Positions 49,040 through 62,682 of a DNA stretch of 64,000 nt are shown piece after piece. Source of the stretch: Apium graveolens (Eukaryota; Streptophyta; Magnoliopsida; Apiales; Apiaceae); the NCBI RefSeq assembly GCF_009905375.1, contig NW_027420769.1:47996-111995 (forward strand). The letters run 5' to 3'. The notes below the pieces were generated by a model, which saw only the letters and a list, made by a program, of their open reading frames with translations, was not told the origin of the DNA and made no database searches. The stretch's first letter is position 1. Each line of letters starts with the position of its first letter. The position numbers and the translations under genes are program-made.

Positions 49040-52000
49040 TGTGGCGCCCCAAAATCCGGGGTCAGGGATCTCGGAGGCCACGCCATCTCAATCACTATAA
49101 ACTACATACATCGCATCACAATATATAAATACTCACACTTAATGACCCCACTTATCACACACACTTACAGGTTATTGTCTTGGAAACGAGCCATTCATTA
49201 CTAGAGTAAATCAAACCACAGAGTGATAATTAGTACAACCCAAAAGTAATTAAGTCTTACCGGGGAATAACCTTTAAGTAAGGCTAGTCCGTCGGCCAAA
49301 TATATGTTGCTTATTTATTACCTTATATAAGTCATACGTATAAATAATCTGAACTAAAAATAACTGAAAACCAATTCAGCTTATTCGGTCTACCTGTGGT
49401 ACAACACCAAACAACCTATGAAATAGCTGGCCATTTCGTACCCGTTTCATGGATGTGTGTCTCATGATAGGTATCTTGATTCACTGTTGTGTTGTATCAA
49501 TTTAAGAAAACAAGTGTGAGCTATAATGCCCAGCATAATAATGTACAGTATGAAATGACTATATGATAAACTCAAGTAAAAACATTATATATGATATTTA
49601 TATTTTATTCAAAAATAGTTATCAGTGGTGATACACACCTTCTTTTGAAAATAATTCTTTAGGGGATTTATTATCATGCAAATACCTTAATGGTAAACCC
49701 AGCACCTAGGCTTGGGTTACGGTATTGCATCACAATTCCAATTGGAAGAATATGACATTCACTGGAGCCACCGCATATGATGATCAGTCGTACTACGGAA
49801 TAGTAACATTTTCTACATGTAGATGGAAGATTCCACACCCTGGCCACATTTGGGCCTTTCTGTTTCCATCCCTCTCAGGTACACACTTCGCGTCTATCCC
49901 TCTCAAGACACGGTTTTGCGCCCATCCCTCTCAAGTACGCATACTCCACATATTTATCAATATATAAGTAGGGCTGAGCAAAACCGAACCGAAACCGAAA
50001 AACTGAACCGAACCGTGCTAATTCGGTTCGGTTTGGTCCTAAATTCGGTTCGGTTTGATCCTATTCGGTCCGGACCGAATAGACCGAAATAAAATTCGGT
50101 TCGGTTCGGTTTTTTTCACAAATATTTCGGTCCGGACCGAATAGACCAAATCATAGATACTATAATTTTGTATTATATATATTTTACATATATCTTAAAA
50201 ATTATAATCAAAATTTTTAATTTGTAATTATATTTATGGAGTATTAGAACTCCACATATCACATTACTTTAATTATATTTTAAAATTTATAATTTGTGAT
50301 TTAATTTTTAATGCAATTTTATTTTGAAAAAAAAATCGGTCTATTCGGTCCAAAACCGGACAGAACCGAATTATTTTGGTTCGGTTCGGTCCGGTCCATA
50401 ATATAACTTCGGTCCGGTTCGGTCCAAGAAAAAATGACTATTCGGTTTTTCGGTATATTCGGTTCGGTCCGGTTTTGGACCGAACCAACCGAATGCTCAG
50501 CCCTATATATAAGATACCTTCTCATGTGGTAGTAAATTGGTAGTCTCCCCAGTCCACGAAGTACTAGAGTCTACTCCTCCTTGTCCTTGTAAGAATCTCA
50601 TCATATATCTGGAACTTGTATTGTTCCCCAAGCATATTACTTGTTGATAGGTACACCTGGTTATGTACGTATATATATTACTTTCGAGAATTTTCGGAGG
50701 AACTACTAAGGATGTGCGCCAAATTTTACGAATTTTTTTTGAATACAATTCGTTGACTGTTGTCAACATATTTGTTATATAAGGGGGAGTTTCTTTTGAA
50801 ACTATAATCAAAATATTTAAAATAAGTCGAGATAATATTCTCCGACGATCTGAAATTATTCGAATGATTTTCCGAAAATCAGAAAGTTTTTTGAATCAGG
50901 TTCTATAATTTTTAAATCATAATTAAACAATTAAATAATTAAATAATTAAATATTAATAGTTAAATAATTAAACCTCGAATAATTAAACTTTTTAAAAGA
51001 ATATTTGAAATAATATTATTCAACTAATTTATGTTTAAATAATTTAATAATATTTAATATTTAATCGAGTTTGAAATAAATATTCACTGGAGAATACTTC
51101 TCCATAAATAATGAATAGTAGATAAATATTTCTTGTTCGAACGATAAATTATAGTTGAGGGAATACGATTTTTGGAAATCGTTTTAATAAAAGTTCGAGG
51201 TGTTTAATATTTTGTAAGTGGACGTTGAGTCCTTTTAAAACATACTACTATGGACTATTAATCGTCCTATAATATCACCGGGATGATCATCGGGTTTTTA
51301 TCTTAAAATCCCGACCGACTCTCGGTCTTATACTTATACGTCACGCTTAAAGCGGAATTAAACATTTTACGATACATACTTATCGTACAACATCACTACA
51401 TTATGCGAAAAATTCAATTATTACGTATCATAGCAAACATGGTATTTATGCAATGATAATAAAACAATTATTTCACAACACAACAGTAAATGGAGTTGAG
51501 TCCCTAAACTTGCCTAGGTATCTCGAGCTGAAGGATGCTCTAGGTTCTTCTCGGAAATCTATAATCATAAACAAAATTCGTTTCCTTAGGTCCCGTTCTA
51601 ATCTACGGTGACTCGCACTCATGCACTACTTATTATACACCCTCTCAACTTATATTACCCTTATTATCTCTTTAAGTCCTTATTTACATTATGGTCACTT
51701 CCTTTCCCGGGGTACCTTAAGTCCGTTTTCATTTTCATCATTGGCTCCGCTTATGGATTATACGGTTTTCTAATTGCGCGGTCTCGGCTCCGATATTTTA
51801 ATAAAATTGAAAAATCATTATTTTCACTTGAAATTTTTATGACAGTTAGAAAACTCAATTTACTAATCTCTATAAAAATTTCATGATTTATAAATATTTT
51901 TAAGTCGATCCTTTTTATTTTCAAAGTTTAAAATTCGTAGCAGTTTTTGTCGCGTAAATCACTTTTAGTAAAACGGCCATAACTTTTGATCCGTAAATCA

Positions 52001-53378
52001 GAATCACGTGATTCAAGCGCCTAAACGATCCTTATAACATTGTATATCATAATCAAGGGTTATTTTGGAAGAAACTATAGTTTACATCTTCGGGACTTTC
52101 TGCAGAAACTTAAAGTTACGTTTTGTTTGTTTTAACGAGATTACGGTTACGATCGGAGTTTCGTTTATGCCTTAAATCTTTATACTACCACCAACAATCA
52201 ACATAATATCATCACCACACTAACTCCTCTCGAGAACATCATGTTTTTGAGGCAGCAACAATCAACCTTAAATCTACTTTGCTAAACATCAAGATTACAA
52301 CAATACTTCCACCAAAACTAGGTTTACAACTATGTTCTAAAAGGATCATGAACTTAAATCTTAAATAAGTTTGGGTTAAAGATTTATACCTTTATTGAGA
52401 GCTTGAGATGTGTTATTGATGATGGTGAAGTCTTGGGAGTGCCTAGTATGGTTTTTGGAACCTAAAACAACCATTAAAATCAAGAAACCAAAGAAGAGTT
52501 ACTATTCACACTATTCATTATCATCTTTGTTGAATTTATTTTACCCATCAAACCTTGATAAAAAGAGCTCAAAGATTTATCTGACCTTAGTTTGGTTGGT
52601 ATAAAGCTTGAGAATTAATGGGAGGATATATCCATGGCTAGAGCTTGAAGATTTGAAATTGATTTCTTCTTCTTTTTGGAAGAAGCCGAATGGAGAGTTT
52701 AGGGAGAGAGTGTGTGTTTTTGTTGCTTCTTGGGAGCTTCTTGAAAATAATGCTTGTGATATATTTTATTTGATTGTTATTCTCTATTTTAGATCCTAGG
52801 ATTTTATTCTTGTTGCCTAATCCTTGGACAAATACTAGCTAGCCTTTGTAGTTTACAAGCTAAGCTAATTAGCTTAGCCCCTTTAGCTTACTATTTTCTA
52901 GCCCTTGGTTGATCATCCTATACCTTAGCTCACTATTTGATAAAGTAACCATGGTTACTTTTCTACCATGGTTAGTTAGTGCATTACATTTATTTAATCG
53001 TTTACGCGTTCGCTCGGTCGCTTAAACGTTTTTGTAATAATTTCTCGTAAACGGTTCGCGACGTAAATCATTTCATATTTATTCCTTATGGTTTGAATTA
53101 TAATACTTGGCCATAAATCCGTAGGGTTTTAAATTCGTAATTATATTGTGATTCCCGTAATCCTCGATGATTCATAAATATGGTTGTTTTTCAAAGTACG
53201 TTTTCTTGAAAACTAATAGCGTTTATATACACTCATTTGGTACGCATAATTATAATATCAACTCCAAAACTCATTTTCTCATGCACAACATTGTGTGGGC
53301 CAAAAACGTTTTTCCCGTCAGTCAGGGTTACTATTCATTAAATATTTTTACAATGTCTCAAAAATTTGAGTTATTACA
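49040..53378 (-). repeat. Long Tekay 3' LTR (copy B)
   Basis: TGTGGCGCCCC edge at 49040, TGTAATAACTC start (minus) at 53378. It is 26 bp shorter than in A, including a 17-bp gap near 49834 and small tandem-repeat changes near 52710. It contains the fold-back element and both 20-bp palindromes (52859-52878 and 52942-52961). Confidence 0.6.
49971..50503. mobile_element. GGTTCGG-rich fold-back MITE-like element (copy B)
   Basis: GGGCTGAGCA to TGCTCAGCCC, flanked by TA, 533 bp. One base shorter than copy A in an A run. Confidence 0.7.
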
Positions 53379-53423
53379 GTCTTCCCCTCTAACAAGGATT
53401 CCGTCCCGGAATCAATTAGAAAA

Positions 53424-55510
53424 TTAGTGGGGATATCTATTCCTCATTGCGTCTTCAAGTTCCTAAGTTAACTCTTCGACATTTTGATTCCTCCACAAGA
53501 TTCTAACCAGCTTCACAGTCTTGTTCCTCAGCACTTGTTCTTTTTGGTCCATTATCCTTACTGGCTGATCAATGTAGGTCAGGTCTGGTTGTAAATCTAC
53601 CTGCTCGTATTCTATTACATGTCACACATCTGCATGGTACTTCCTTAACATGGACATGTGGAACACGTTGTGCACTTGTTGCAGATTAGGAGGCAAGGCG
53701 AGCTCGTAAGCTAGAGGTCCTATTCTCCTTAAAATTTAAAAGGGGCCTATGAATCTGGGACTCAGCTTCCCTTTCTTTCCAAATCTCATTACTCCTTTCC
53801 ACGGAGATACCTTCAACAGCACTGAATCCCCTACTTCATACACTCTATCTTTTTTGGTCTGGTCAGCGTACTTCTTTGTCTGTCTTGAGTTGCTACCAGT
53901 CTCTTCCTGTTGAGTTCCACCATTTCTCTGGTTTACTGGACTAACTCGGGTCCTATTATCTTGTGTTCTCCAACTTCATCCCAAAATAGGGGAGAGCGAC
54001 ATCTCCTTCCGTAAAGAACTTTATACGGAGGCATTCCTATGCTAGCGTGATAGCTATTGTTGTAAGCAAATTCGATCAGGGGTAAGTGGTCATTCCAATT
54101 TCTTTTAAAGTCGATGGCACACACTCGTAGCATATCTTCTAGGGTCTGAATAGTCCTTTCGCTTTGCCCATCAGTCTGGGGGTGGTAAGCGGTACTCATG
54201 TTTAGTCTGGTGCCTACACATTCTTGGAAGCTTCTCCAAAATCGGGAATTAACGTGTGGGTCTCGATCTGACACTATAGCTACAGGAACGCCGTGTTTCA
54301 CTACAATTTCCTTCAAGTAAATATCCACCAACTTGTCTATGGTGTACCTTTCGTTGATTGGTAGGAAGTGTGCGGACTTGGTCAGTCTATCTATGATAAC
54401 CCATATGGCGTCGTGATTGGTCTTTGTCCTTGGTAGGCCTGTCACAAAATCCATGGCTACATGCTCCCATTTCCATTCCGAAATTTTCAGGGGCCGTAAT
54501 AGTCCACTAGGTCACTGGTGTTCAGCCTTCACTCTATGGCACATCAAGCACTTGCTGACCCACTCTGCTACTTCTCTCTTCATGTTAGGCCACCAATATA
54601 TTCCTTAAGGTCACGGTACATCTTCGTACTTCCTGGGTGGATTGAATATCTGGAGTTGTGCCCTTCGTGCAGCAGCTCGTCCTTTAACTTTGCACATTTG
54701 GAATCCAAATTTGGGACGCATACTCATAATCCCTTTCTCTTCCTTCTCGCATCTCACTTCCTCACCAGTCAATGTTCCTCTTTCTTCACTCATCTTCTTT
54801 TCCTGACATACTCATATCTTTTCCGTCAGTTCCGGCACTAGCTTAACCTCAAATAATCCTTCTGTCCCTTTACCGGTCACTCTCACGTCAATTTCCATTT
54901 TCTCAAATTCTTTAATTAATTCCTCAGATGTCATTATCATTTTGAGTCTTTCCTTCCTACTAAGGGCGTCAGCCACCACATTGGCTTTACCCGGGTGATA
55001 CAAAATTTCACAATCGTAGTCCTTAATCAACTCTAACCACCTCCTCTGTCTCATGTTCAGTTCTTTCTGAGTAAAATATATTTGAGGCTCTTATGGTCTG
55101 TGTAAATCTCGCATTTCTCACCGTATAGGTAGTGTCTCCAAATTTTCAGGGCAAACACTATGGCTGCTAATTCTAGATCATGCGTCGGGTATCTGCTCTC
55201 ATACTCCTTCAATTGTCGAGAGGCATACGCTATAACTTTTCCGTGCTGCATAAGCACACATCCTAATCCTTTATGCGATATGTCACTGTATATCACAAAC
55301 TCACCCTTTCCATCGGGAAGAGCGAGCACTGGTGCTGACACCAGTCTCCTTTTCAGTTCCTGAAAGCTTTCCTCACATTTCTCTGTTCATACAAACTTTT
55401 CTATCTTCCGGGTAAGTCTAGTCAATGGGTCGGCTATCTTAGCAAAGTCTTGCACGAATCTCCGGTAATATCCTGCTAAACCCACAAAGCTCATAACCTC
55501 TGTTGGGGTA
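53424..55510 (-). pseudogene. Tekay pol 3' half (copy B)
   Basis: Same RNase H, integrase and chromodomain-like order as 22809-24942, with the same stops. It has additional one-base gaps near 53877, 54597, 54690, 54722 and 55072. It ends at TPTEVMSF (55510), 42 bases short of where copy A meets SIRE, and then joins the CSN1-containing segment. No Tekay gag follows. Confidence 0.86.
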
Positions 55511-55860
55511 ATTAAACTTCTTTTCAAAAAAAGAAATAACTAAACTTTTTCATTTTATATAAAATTAATAAAAAGAGTAATATTATGAATATAGCTAATA
55601 ACTATAACTAATGCCATTGGAGCAAAAATGATTACAGGTTCAATAAAATTTTAGCTAATCATATTTTAGCTAACAGTTTAGATTTTACCCTTGTAGATGC
55701 GGGTTATTACTACTACACAATCCATACCTTCCAGGATTCATTAATTTTTTCTTATATATAAATTGTCAAATATCGTGTACAAATCAGGACATTTAAAAGA
55801 ATTGAAAATATTATACTCATTTGCTGATTGATTTATATCAGTAGTAATATTTTTTATCAA
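55511..55860 (+). other. Joint DNA left of CSN1 fragment
   Basis: AT-rich sequence unique in the window. It ends in TTTTTTATCAAG, a plausible intron 3' splice site in front of the CSN1 coding fragment, so at least the right part may be CSN1 intron. No other gene recognised. Confidence 0.5.
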
Positions 55861-56235
55861 GGTGTTGCAATATATGATGGCCTCTATGCACTTGCAAGTT
55901 TTGACGGAACCGAGCAGAAGGCCAAGGTCATCGACAATATTAATTTTGGCAACTTTCTAGAGTTGGTTACTGAAGTGAGGGAACTTATTCATGATTTTTA
56001 TTCAAGTCATTATGCTTCATGCTTGGACTACCTTGAAGGTGTACGACCAAATTCGTAGCAAAGCTCTGAAACAGTATATACCTCCATTTGTGTCTGTTTA
56101 TATGCGCATGATAGCCGATACTTTCAAAACCCAAACCCGTGGCTGGGTTAGAGGATGAACCAAATTATTTGATAACAGAAAATCAAATACAGGCTTGTAT
56201 AAATTTGCATAAAAATCTTGTATGGCCAGACATGC
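55861..56235 (+). pseudogene. CSN1: COP9 signalosome subunit 1 (CSN1) fragment
   Basis: The first frame reads GVAIYDGLYALASFDG, NFLELVTEVRELIHDFYSSH and YASCLDYLE. A shift follows, then VYDQIRSKALKQYIPPFVSV with IADTFK, and in a third frame ITENQIQACINLHKNLVWP. This matches the PCI-domain region of plant CSN1, the scaffold subunit of the COP9 signalosome that removes NEDD8 from cullins. About 20 residues appear to be missing between CLDYLE and VYDQIR. The fragment runs right up to the P boundary. Being frameshifted, partial and seated in a Tekay element, it is a captured gene piece. Confidence 0.88.
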
Positions 56236-56390
56236 TATTTACATCCTTCAGATTATTCTAGCATTTCTTCTAGAATGTCATTAGACATCCGGAGTCTAAG
56301 AGTTCTTCAACGAGTTGCATCAAAGGAATTATCATTTGTAGTTAATCCAAAGTGTTCAAAAAGAAAAAAAAAATAATACTCTTGGACGCA
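56236..56390 (-). other. Tekay leader remnant (copy C)
   Basis: Only the part right of the P boundary is present. The CSN1 fragment replaces Tekay gag to the left. Confidence 0.35.
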
Positions 56391-56608
56391 GCTAGTGACT
56401 ATATTTATAGTGATCAATTAAAACCTAATTTATAGGGTATTCTAGTAATTTTTAGCACATATTTATTATTTTTACAACTTAAATATACATATTGAGTTAT
56501 ATTTGAGGTAAAATTTAACTATAGGACATATAAATAGTTTTGAAATAAAATGGGATATATTTATAAAGTGACCCCTAAATTTGGGACATATTACACAAAT
56601 TTCCTTTA

Positions 56609-56748
56609 TTTTTATATTACATTCAAATATTTTAAATTATTACTTAAAATTTAACGATTATTATTTACAATATCAAATCGATAAATCAATCAAATATAAC
56701 TTATTTTACATCTAATAGTGTAATATAATTTTAATAAAAGATATTTAA
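56609..56748. repeat. 140-bp direct repeat, unit 1 (copy C)
   Basis: Counterpart of 3633-3772. The second unit follows at 56837-56975. Confidence 0.8.
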
Positions 56749-56836
56749 TGTGCAATTTCAGTCCATCGTTTCATCTTTTCTCCTTCCTTCTTCCAATTTA
56801 GCTGAACGCACTTCACTTCGGCATTATTGCAATTAT

Positions 56837-56975
56837 TTTTTATATTGCATTCAAATATTCTTAATTATTACTTAAAATTTAACAATTATTATTTACAATA
56901 ACAAATTGATAAATCAATCAAATATAACTTATTTTACTTCTAATAGTTCAATATAATTTTTAATAAAGAATATTT
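56837..56975. repeat. 140-bp direct repeat, unit 2 (copy C)
   Basis: Counterpart of 3861-3999, upstream of the third pseudouridine synthase fragment. Confidence 0.8.
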
Positions 56976-57887
56976 AAAATATTATATTTTATATAAAAAT
57001 CAGATTTTTATTTAGACTTCTTAAAATGCTAAACTTTTATCCAGGTCTAAACTAAACTTTATCTGGGATTTTTCGAATTTCACACTGAGAAAAAATAATT
57101 AAGGCCCTCGCCGGGCTGGACTTTTTTCTTGATGGGCTTTTTTTGTAGTTTTTTTCCGTATCGGCCGGAATTTTGGTCCTCTATTCCGGAACAACAGTGA
57201 AATGCGGACAATCGGAGAACCCTGGCCGGAATTAAACGACGGCCTCTTCTATTCCGATCGCGTCCGACCCTCTGATTCTGGTATTTTATATCTATGTAAC
57301 TATTTTCTATTTTCTCTTACACAAAATAAATTTGTGTAATCATTATTCTAACTCACTACATTATATAAACAGGTCTCACACTTATTCATTTTTACTCCAC
57401 CAAGTACAAGAGTTCAGCTCCTTTGCAAGGATAATCCACTTTATCACTATACTTATCTTCTTTTTTAAAATTACAATTGAGTTTATTTTCTCGGGTGAAC
57501 GAGAGTCGAAACCAGAACTAGTGACATTGTGACAACAATAGAGAAACCCTTACGAATTGACCCACAGAAAGTAGTGTTTATAAGCTTCAGATTTTGCAAT
57601 TAAAGTTGTTGTTCCATATATTGATATTGTATGAGTTTTGGAATTGTTGTAGCTTTATAGTTAGTAGTATCTCGCGTAATTTATAAGTTGTCTAGATGTT
57701 GCGAATTTTGTTTGAAATTTAAGCGTCTGGTTTGCTTTATTTATAATTAGTTCTGTTAACTGTTGCAAAGGTGCTCCTGCCTTCTGCTACGATAGAGTTC
57801 AATTCGTAACTCTTATCTCCCCTATGATTGAAACTTTATCAACTACAGAAATATGTTGAATAATACTAATGCATTAGGGTATATAGC

Positions 57888-58205
57888 TGTTGGATTTATT
57901 TTAATATGAAACTTGTTTCTTTATTTATTTGTTTTCATTATTCAGTAACTTGCATGCTAGTTTGATTTAGTCGTAACTGTGCGGAGAGTTTCCAGGAGAA
58001 GCAGGATAGACTTAGAGATCATGTAGGAGTAGTTTGTTTTAGTAGTTCCTTGTTTGTAGCCATTTTTCTTTATCTGCATATTCTATATAGTGTACTTCAT
58101 GAAATAAGAAATATGAACACAGCTTCACGCAAGTCTCTTTTGTTTTTTTTCAGTTTACGTTCAAACAATTGTATCTGCATAGTTTCAGCTTATTTGTTTC
58201 CAATA
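57888..58205 (+). repeat. Copia 5' LTR (copy C)
   Basis: TGTTGG to CCAATA, matching the 5' LTRs of A and B at all five diagnostic positions. Confidence 0.93.
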
Positions 58206-58207
58206 TT

Positions 58208-58219
58208 TGGTATCAGAGC
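58208..58219 (+). other. Copia primer-binding site (copy C)
   Basis: TGGTATCAGAGC, two bases after the 5' LTR. Confidence 0.9.
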
Positions 58220-58233
58220 TTAGGTCTCATTGT

Positions 58234-61200
58234 ATGCCCAAGTATATGCCAAAGATGACAACAGAGACAAATAAGCTCAAAGAGGGTGCGATTGGTTTAA
58301 ACTATCCAATGCTGGCAAGAAGTAACTACACAGCCTGGGCACTTAAGATGAAGGTGTTCATGAAAGCACAGGGGGTGTGGAATGCAGTGGAGAAGAAAGA
58401 GAAAGGAGGTGTGGTTGATGACAGACAAGACAAGATCGCCCTGGCCACAATATACCAGGGAATTCCTGAAGATGTCTTGTTGTCTCTGGCTGATAAGGAA
58501 ACAGCAAAGGAAGCCTGAGAGGCCATTCAGACTATGTGTCAAGGTGCGGAGCGTGTGAAAAAAGCCAAGGTTCAGACGTTAAAGAGTGAATTTGAGTCGC
58601 TGTGCATGAAAGACGGTGAAATACTAGATGACTTATATTTGAAACTGAACGGAATGGTGACAAACATACGTGCACTAGGGGAAGAAATCAAGGAGAGTTA
58701 TGTGGTTAAAAAGCTGCTCCGTGCGGTGCCATCAAAGTTTCTGCAAATTGTTTCCACCATAGAACAATTTGCTGATCTGGAAACGATGTCTGTAGAGGAG
58801 GCCATAGGATCGTAAAAGCTCATGAGGAGCGAGTGAAAGGGCAAGCAGGTGAAAGTGATGGACAACTCCTACTCACAGAAGAAGAGTGGTCTAAGAGGGA
58901 AAATGCCGAAGGAAAACTGTTACTAACTAGAGAGGAATGGATTAAAAGAAATGGCAATAAAGGGGCAGCTGAGGGATCTTCAAACCAGAGGTTTCGAGGA
59001 AAGGAAAGCACTCGTTGGGGGCGTGATAAGAGCAGAATACGGTGTTACAACTGTAGTGCATATGGGCACTATGCCGCTGAATGCAAAAAACCACGACGAG
59101 AACGGGATCAAAAACAGGAAGTGAACATGGCCCAGATCAATGAAGATGAACCGCACTATTACTGACAGAACACAGCGGGAAGAGGGACGATATGATGTTG
59201 TTGAACGAAGAAAAGGTGGTCCCAAAATTGGGTCAAGGTGATGATCGTGTGGAATCAAATCTGTGGTACTTGGATAATGGGGCGAGCAATCATATGACCG
59301 GACTTCGTTCAAAATTCAGGGAGTTGGATGAAAATATAACTGGACAGGTGAAGTTTGGTGACGGATCAACGGTAGATATCAAAGGGAAAGGCTCTATTAG
59401 CTTCGTGTGCAAAAATGGAGAAAGACGTACATTGCATGAGGTCTATTATATTCCTTTACTTCGTAGTAATATAATTAGTCTCGGGCAACTGTCTGAGGAT
59501 GGAAATAGGGTTGTTCTGAGTGGAGAGTTTTTGTGGGTACATGATGTTCAAGGAAAACTCCTCATGAAAGTAAAGAGGTCACCAAACAGGTTGTATAAAA
59601 TGATCATTGAAACAGAGAAGGCAGTGTGCTTGAAGCTGAAAGCTGAGGAATTGTCGTGGTTGTGGCACTCTCGGCTGGGTCATGTAAACTTTCCAGCCTT
59701 GTCTCTAATGCACTCAAACCAAATGGTATATGGTATGCCAAAATTTTCTCCGCCGAAGGGCGTGTGCACAGGGTGCTTAATGTCAAAACAAGCAAGAAAG
59801 TCTTTCCCACCAAAGGCCAACTATCATGCAAAAATGGGATTGGAAATGGTGCATGGTGATTTATGCGGTCCTATATCCCCAACCACGTCCAAAGGTAACA
59901 AATATTTCTTACTTCTTGTGATGATTTCAGTCGTTGGATGTGGGTTTATATGCTTAAGAGTAAAGATGAGGCATTGGCTATATTTAAGAAATTCAAGGCA
60001 CATGTGGAAAATGGAACAACCAAAAGAATAAAAGTGTTCAGAACAGACCGTGGGGGAGAGTTTTGTTCTCAAGATTTTAAAGTGTTCTGCGAGGAAAGTG
60101 GTATAACACGGCATTACACGGCTCCGTACTCCCCCCAACAGAATGGAGTAGTGGAGCGCAGGAACCGCACTGTTGTCGCCATGGCACGAAGTCTGTTGAA
60201 ACAAATGGGGTTACCATTAATTTTGTGGGGAGAGGCTATAAGGCACTCGGTTTATCTACTCAACAGATTATCTACTCGCTCAATGAATGAACGAACCCCA
60301 TATATATGAGGCATGGAAGGGAACAAAACCAGGCATTGGGCATGTAAGGGTGTTTGGTTGTTTAGCTCACATGAAAGTTTCTGGGAATCACTTAAAAAAA
60401 TTGGATGACAGAAGTAAAGTGATTGTGCATTTAGGTAATGAACCTAGAACCAAAGCATATCGCTTATACGATCCCAAGAATAACAACATACTGGTGAGCA
60501 GAGACGTAGTTTTTGAGGAGGAAAAAACGTGGACATGGAATCAAGGCCAGCAAACTGAATTGATGGAACATCAACACACTTTCACTGTTGTTGATGGTTT
60601 TACACAGGATGAAATGGTTGAAGCAGATGCACATCAGACGGATGCAGACTCTGATGGTGATGCAACAACGCCCCAGTCACAAATATTCACACATGGATCC
60701 AAAAATGAAGATGCAGAAAATAGCAGTGAGCCAAGGAGGTTCAAGTCCATGGTTGACATATACAATGAAACAGAAGAAATCGAATTGGATGATGAATTAC
60801 TTCTCATGGGCATTGATGAGCCGAGAAATTATAGTCAGGCTGCTAAAGAACGTAACTGGAGGCAGGCAATGCAACAAGAGATGGATTCGATCGAACAAAA
60901 TAATACTTGGAAGCTGACAGAGCTACCGGTTGATCGAAAAGTGATAGGGCTCAAGTGGATTTACAAAATAAAGAGAGGTGAGGATGGGGAAATTATAAAG
61001 TATAAAGCACGACTCGTGGCCAAGGGGTATGTGCAGGAACAAGGGGTAGACTTCGATGAAATTTTTGCCCCAGTTACCAGACTTGAAACCGTTCGCTTGT
61101 TGTTAGCACTAGCAGCAAAGTGTGGCTGGCAGGTACATCATTTAGATGTGAAGACTGCTTTTTTGAATGGTGAAATACGAAGTCTATGTAACACAGCCAG

Positions 61201-62358
61201 AAGGGTTTGTTAAAAGTGGGCAAGAGCATCTGGTATATAAATTGATAAAAGCCCTTTATGGTCTACGTCAGGCACCGCGTGCTTGGTACGCTAAACTGAA
61301 CAAAAGTCTCGAATGTATGGGCTTCACAAGGTGTCCACACGAGCATGCAGTTTATACAAAATGCAAAGGGGGAGAAGTTTTTGTCGTTGGTGTATACGTA
61401 GATGATCTTTTGATCACAGGGACGAGTGTTACTGCTATCAATGAGTTTAAACAGCAAATGAACAGCAAATTCGAAATGAACAACCTGGGTAAACTGTCTT
61501 ACTACTTGGGAATAGAGGTAAAACAAGGAGAAGGATATATTGAGTTGAAGCAGACAGGGTATGCCAAAAAGGTGTTGGAAAGAACAGGACTGGGAGAGTG
61601 TAATCCTACAAAATTTCCAATGGACCCAAAGGAACGTATTACTAAGGATGAAGGAGGTATTCAGGTAGACTCAACGGAGTACAAGAGCATGGTTTGGGGG
61701 CTTCGTTATCTTGTTCACACACGTCCTGACATAGCGTATGCGGTGGGAATGGTAAGTTGATTCATGGAGAAACCGACGGTGCTGCACAAAAATGCTGTGA
61801 AACGTATACTAAGGTATGTGAAGGGGACCTTGGATTTTGGTCTGGTATATTCGAAAAACAGCGGCAACAATATGCTCGTGGGCTATTCAGATAGTGACTT
61901 AGCTGGGCAAACGGACGACAGGAAAAGTACAGGGGGCGTGGCTTTTTATCTGAATAATAGCTTGATCACCTTGGTGTCACAAAAGCAAAGATGTGTTGCT
62001 TTGTCCTCATGTGAGGCTAAATTCATGGCAGCCACTGCTGCTACTTGTCAGGCCATCTGGCTGAGAAATTTGCTGAGTAAAATAACAGGAGAAAATGTTG
62101 GTCCAGTCATTCTGTATATCGATAACAAGTCTGCTATTGATCTAGCTAAGAACCCGGTCTTCCATGGAAGAAGCAAGCATATAGATATACGCTATCACTT
62201 CATCCGTGAATGCGTTGAGCGTAGGGATTGTTATCAGGCACGTGAGCTCAAATTTGCAGTGTGCAGACATTCTAACAAAGGCACTCAGTACTGTTAAGTT
62301 TGAAAGAATGAGAAAGTTGTTGGGTGTCAAAGAGCTGGAGAAACAAGTTTCAAATTAA
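58234..62358 (+). pseudogene. Copia gag-pol polyprotein (copy C)
   Basis: Same domain order and the same five lesions as copy B. Extra one-base losses lie near 58815 (a poly-A run), 59152 (after NEDEP) and 59919 (in integrase, after YFLLL). Private substitutions near 58453, 59299, 59385 and 59443 show the copy is not a bare assembly repeat of B. Confidence 0.9.
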
Positions 62359-62367
62359 GGGAGAGAT

Positions 62368-62682
62368 TGTTGGATTTATTTTAATATAAACTTGTTTTTT
62401 TATTTTTTGTTTCATTATTCAGTAACTTGCATGCTAGTTTGATTTAGTCGTAATTGTGCGGAGAGTTTCCAGGAGAAGCAGGATAGACTTAGAGATCATG
62501 TAGGAGTAGTTTGTTTTAGTAGTTCCTTGTTTGTAGCCATTTTTCTTTATCTGCATATTCTATATAGAGTACTTCATGAAATAAGAAATATGAACACAGC
62601 TTCATGCAAGTCTCTTTTGTTTTTTTTCAGTTTACGTTCAAACAATTGTATCTGCATAGTTTCAGCTTATTTGTTTCCAATA
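62368..62682 (+). repeat. Copia 3' LTR (copy C)
   Basis: It has the same five 3'-LTR-specific bases as A and B, plus small gaps in A/T runs near 62389-62412. Confidence 0.92.

Larger units (their letters stand above)
33934..55510. repeat. Segmental duplication unit P, copy B
   Basis: Second copy of P. The offset from copy A is 30676 at the left edge, 30685 near the cyclin fragment, 30641 at the left end of the Tekay LTR and 30610 at the right edge. Copy B therefore lost about 43 net bases relative to A between 14390 and 18399 alone, nearly all as scattered single-base gaps. Its Copia element is the least disturbed of the three. The right edge joins a 725-bp segment with a CSN1 fragment instead of the Tekay/SIRE continuation seen after copy A. 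Confidence 0.93.
57888..62682 (+). mobile_element. Ty1/copia element (copy C)
   Basis: LTRs at 57888-58205 and 62368-62682, with TSD ATAGC at 57883-57887 and 62683-62687. It carries the shared lesions plus two private one-base deletions in protease and integrase. Confidence 0.95.
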
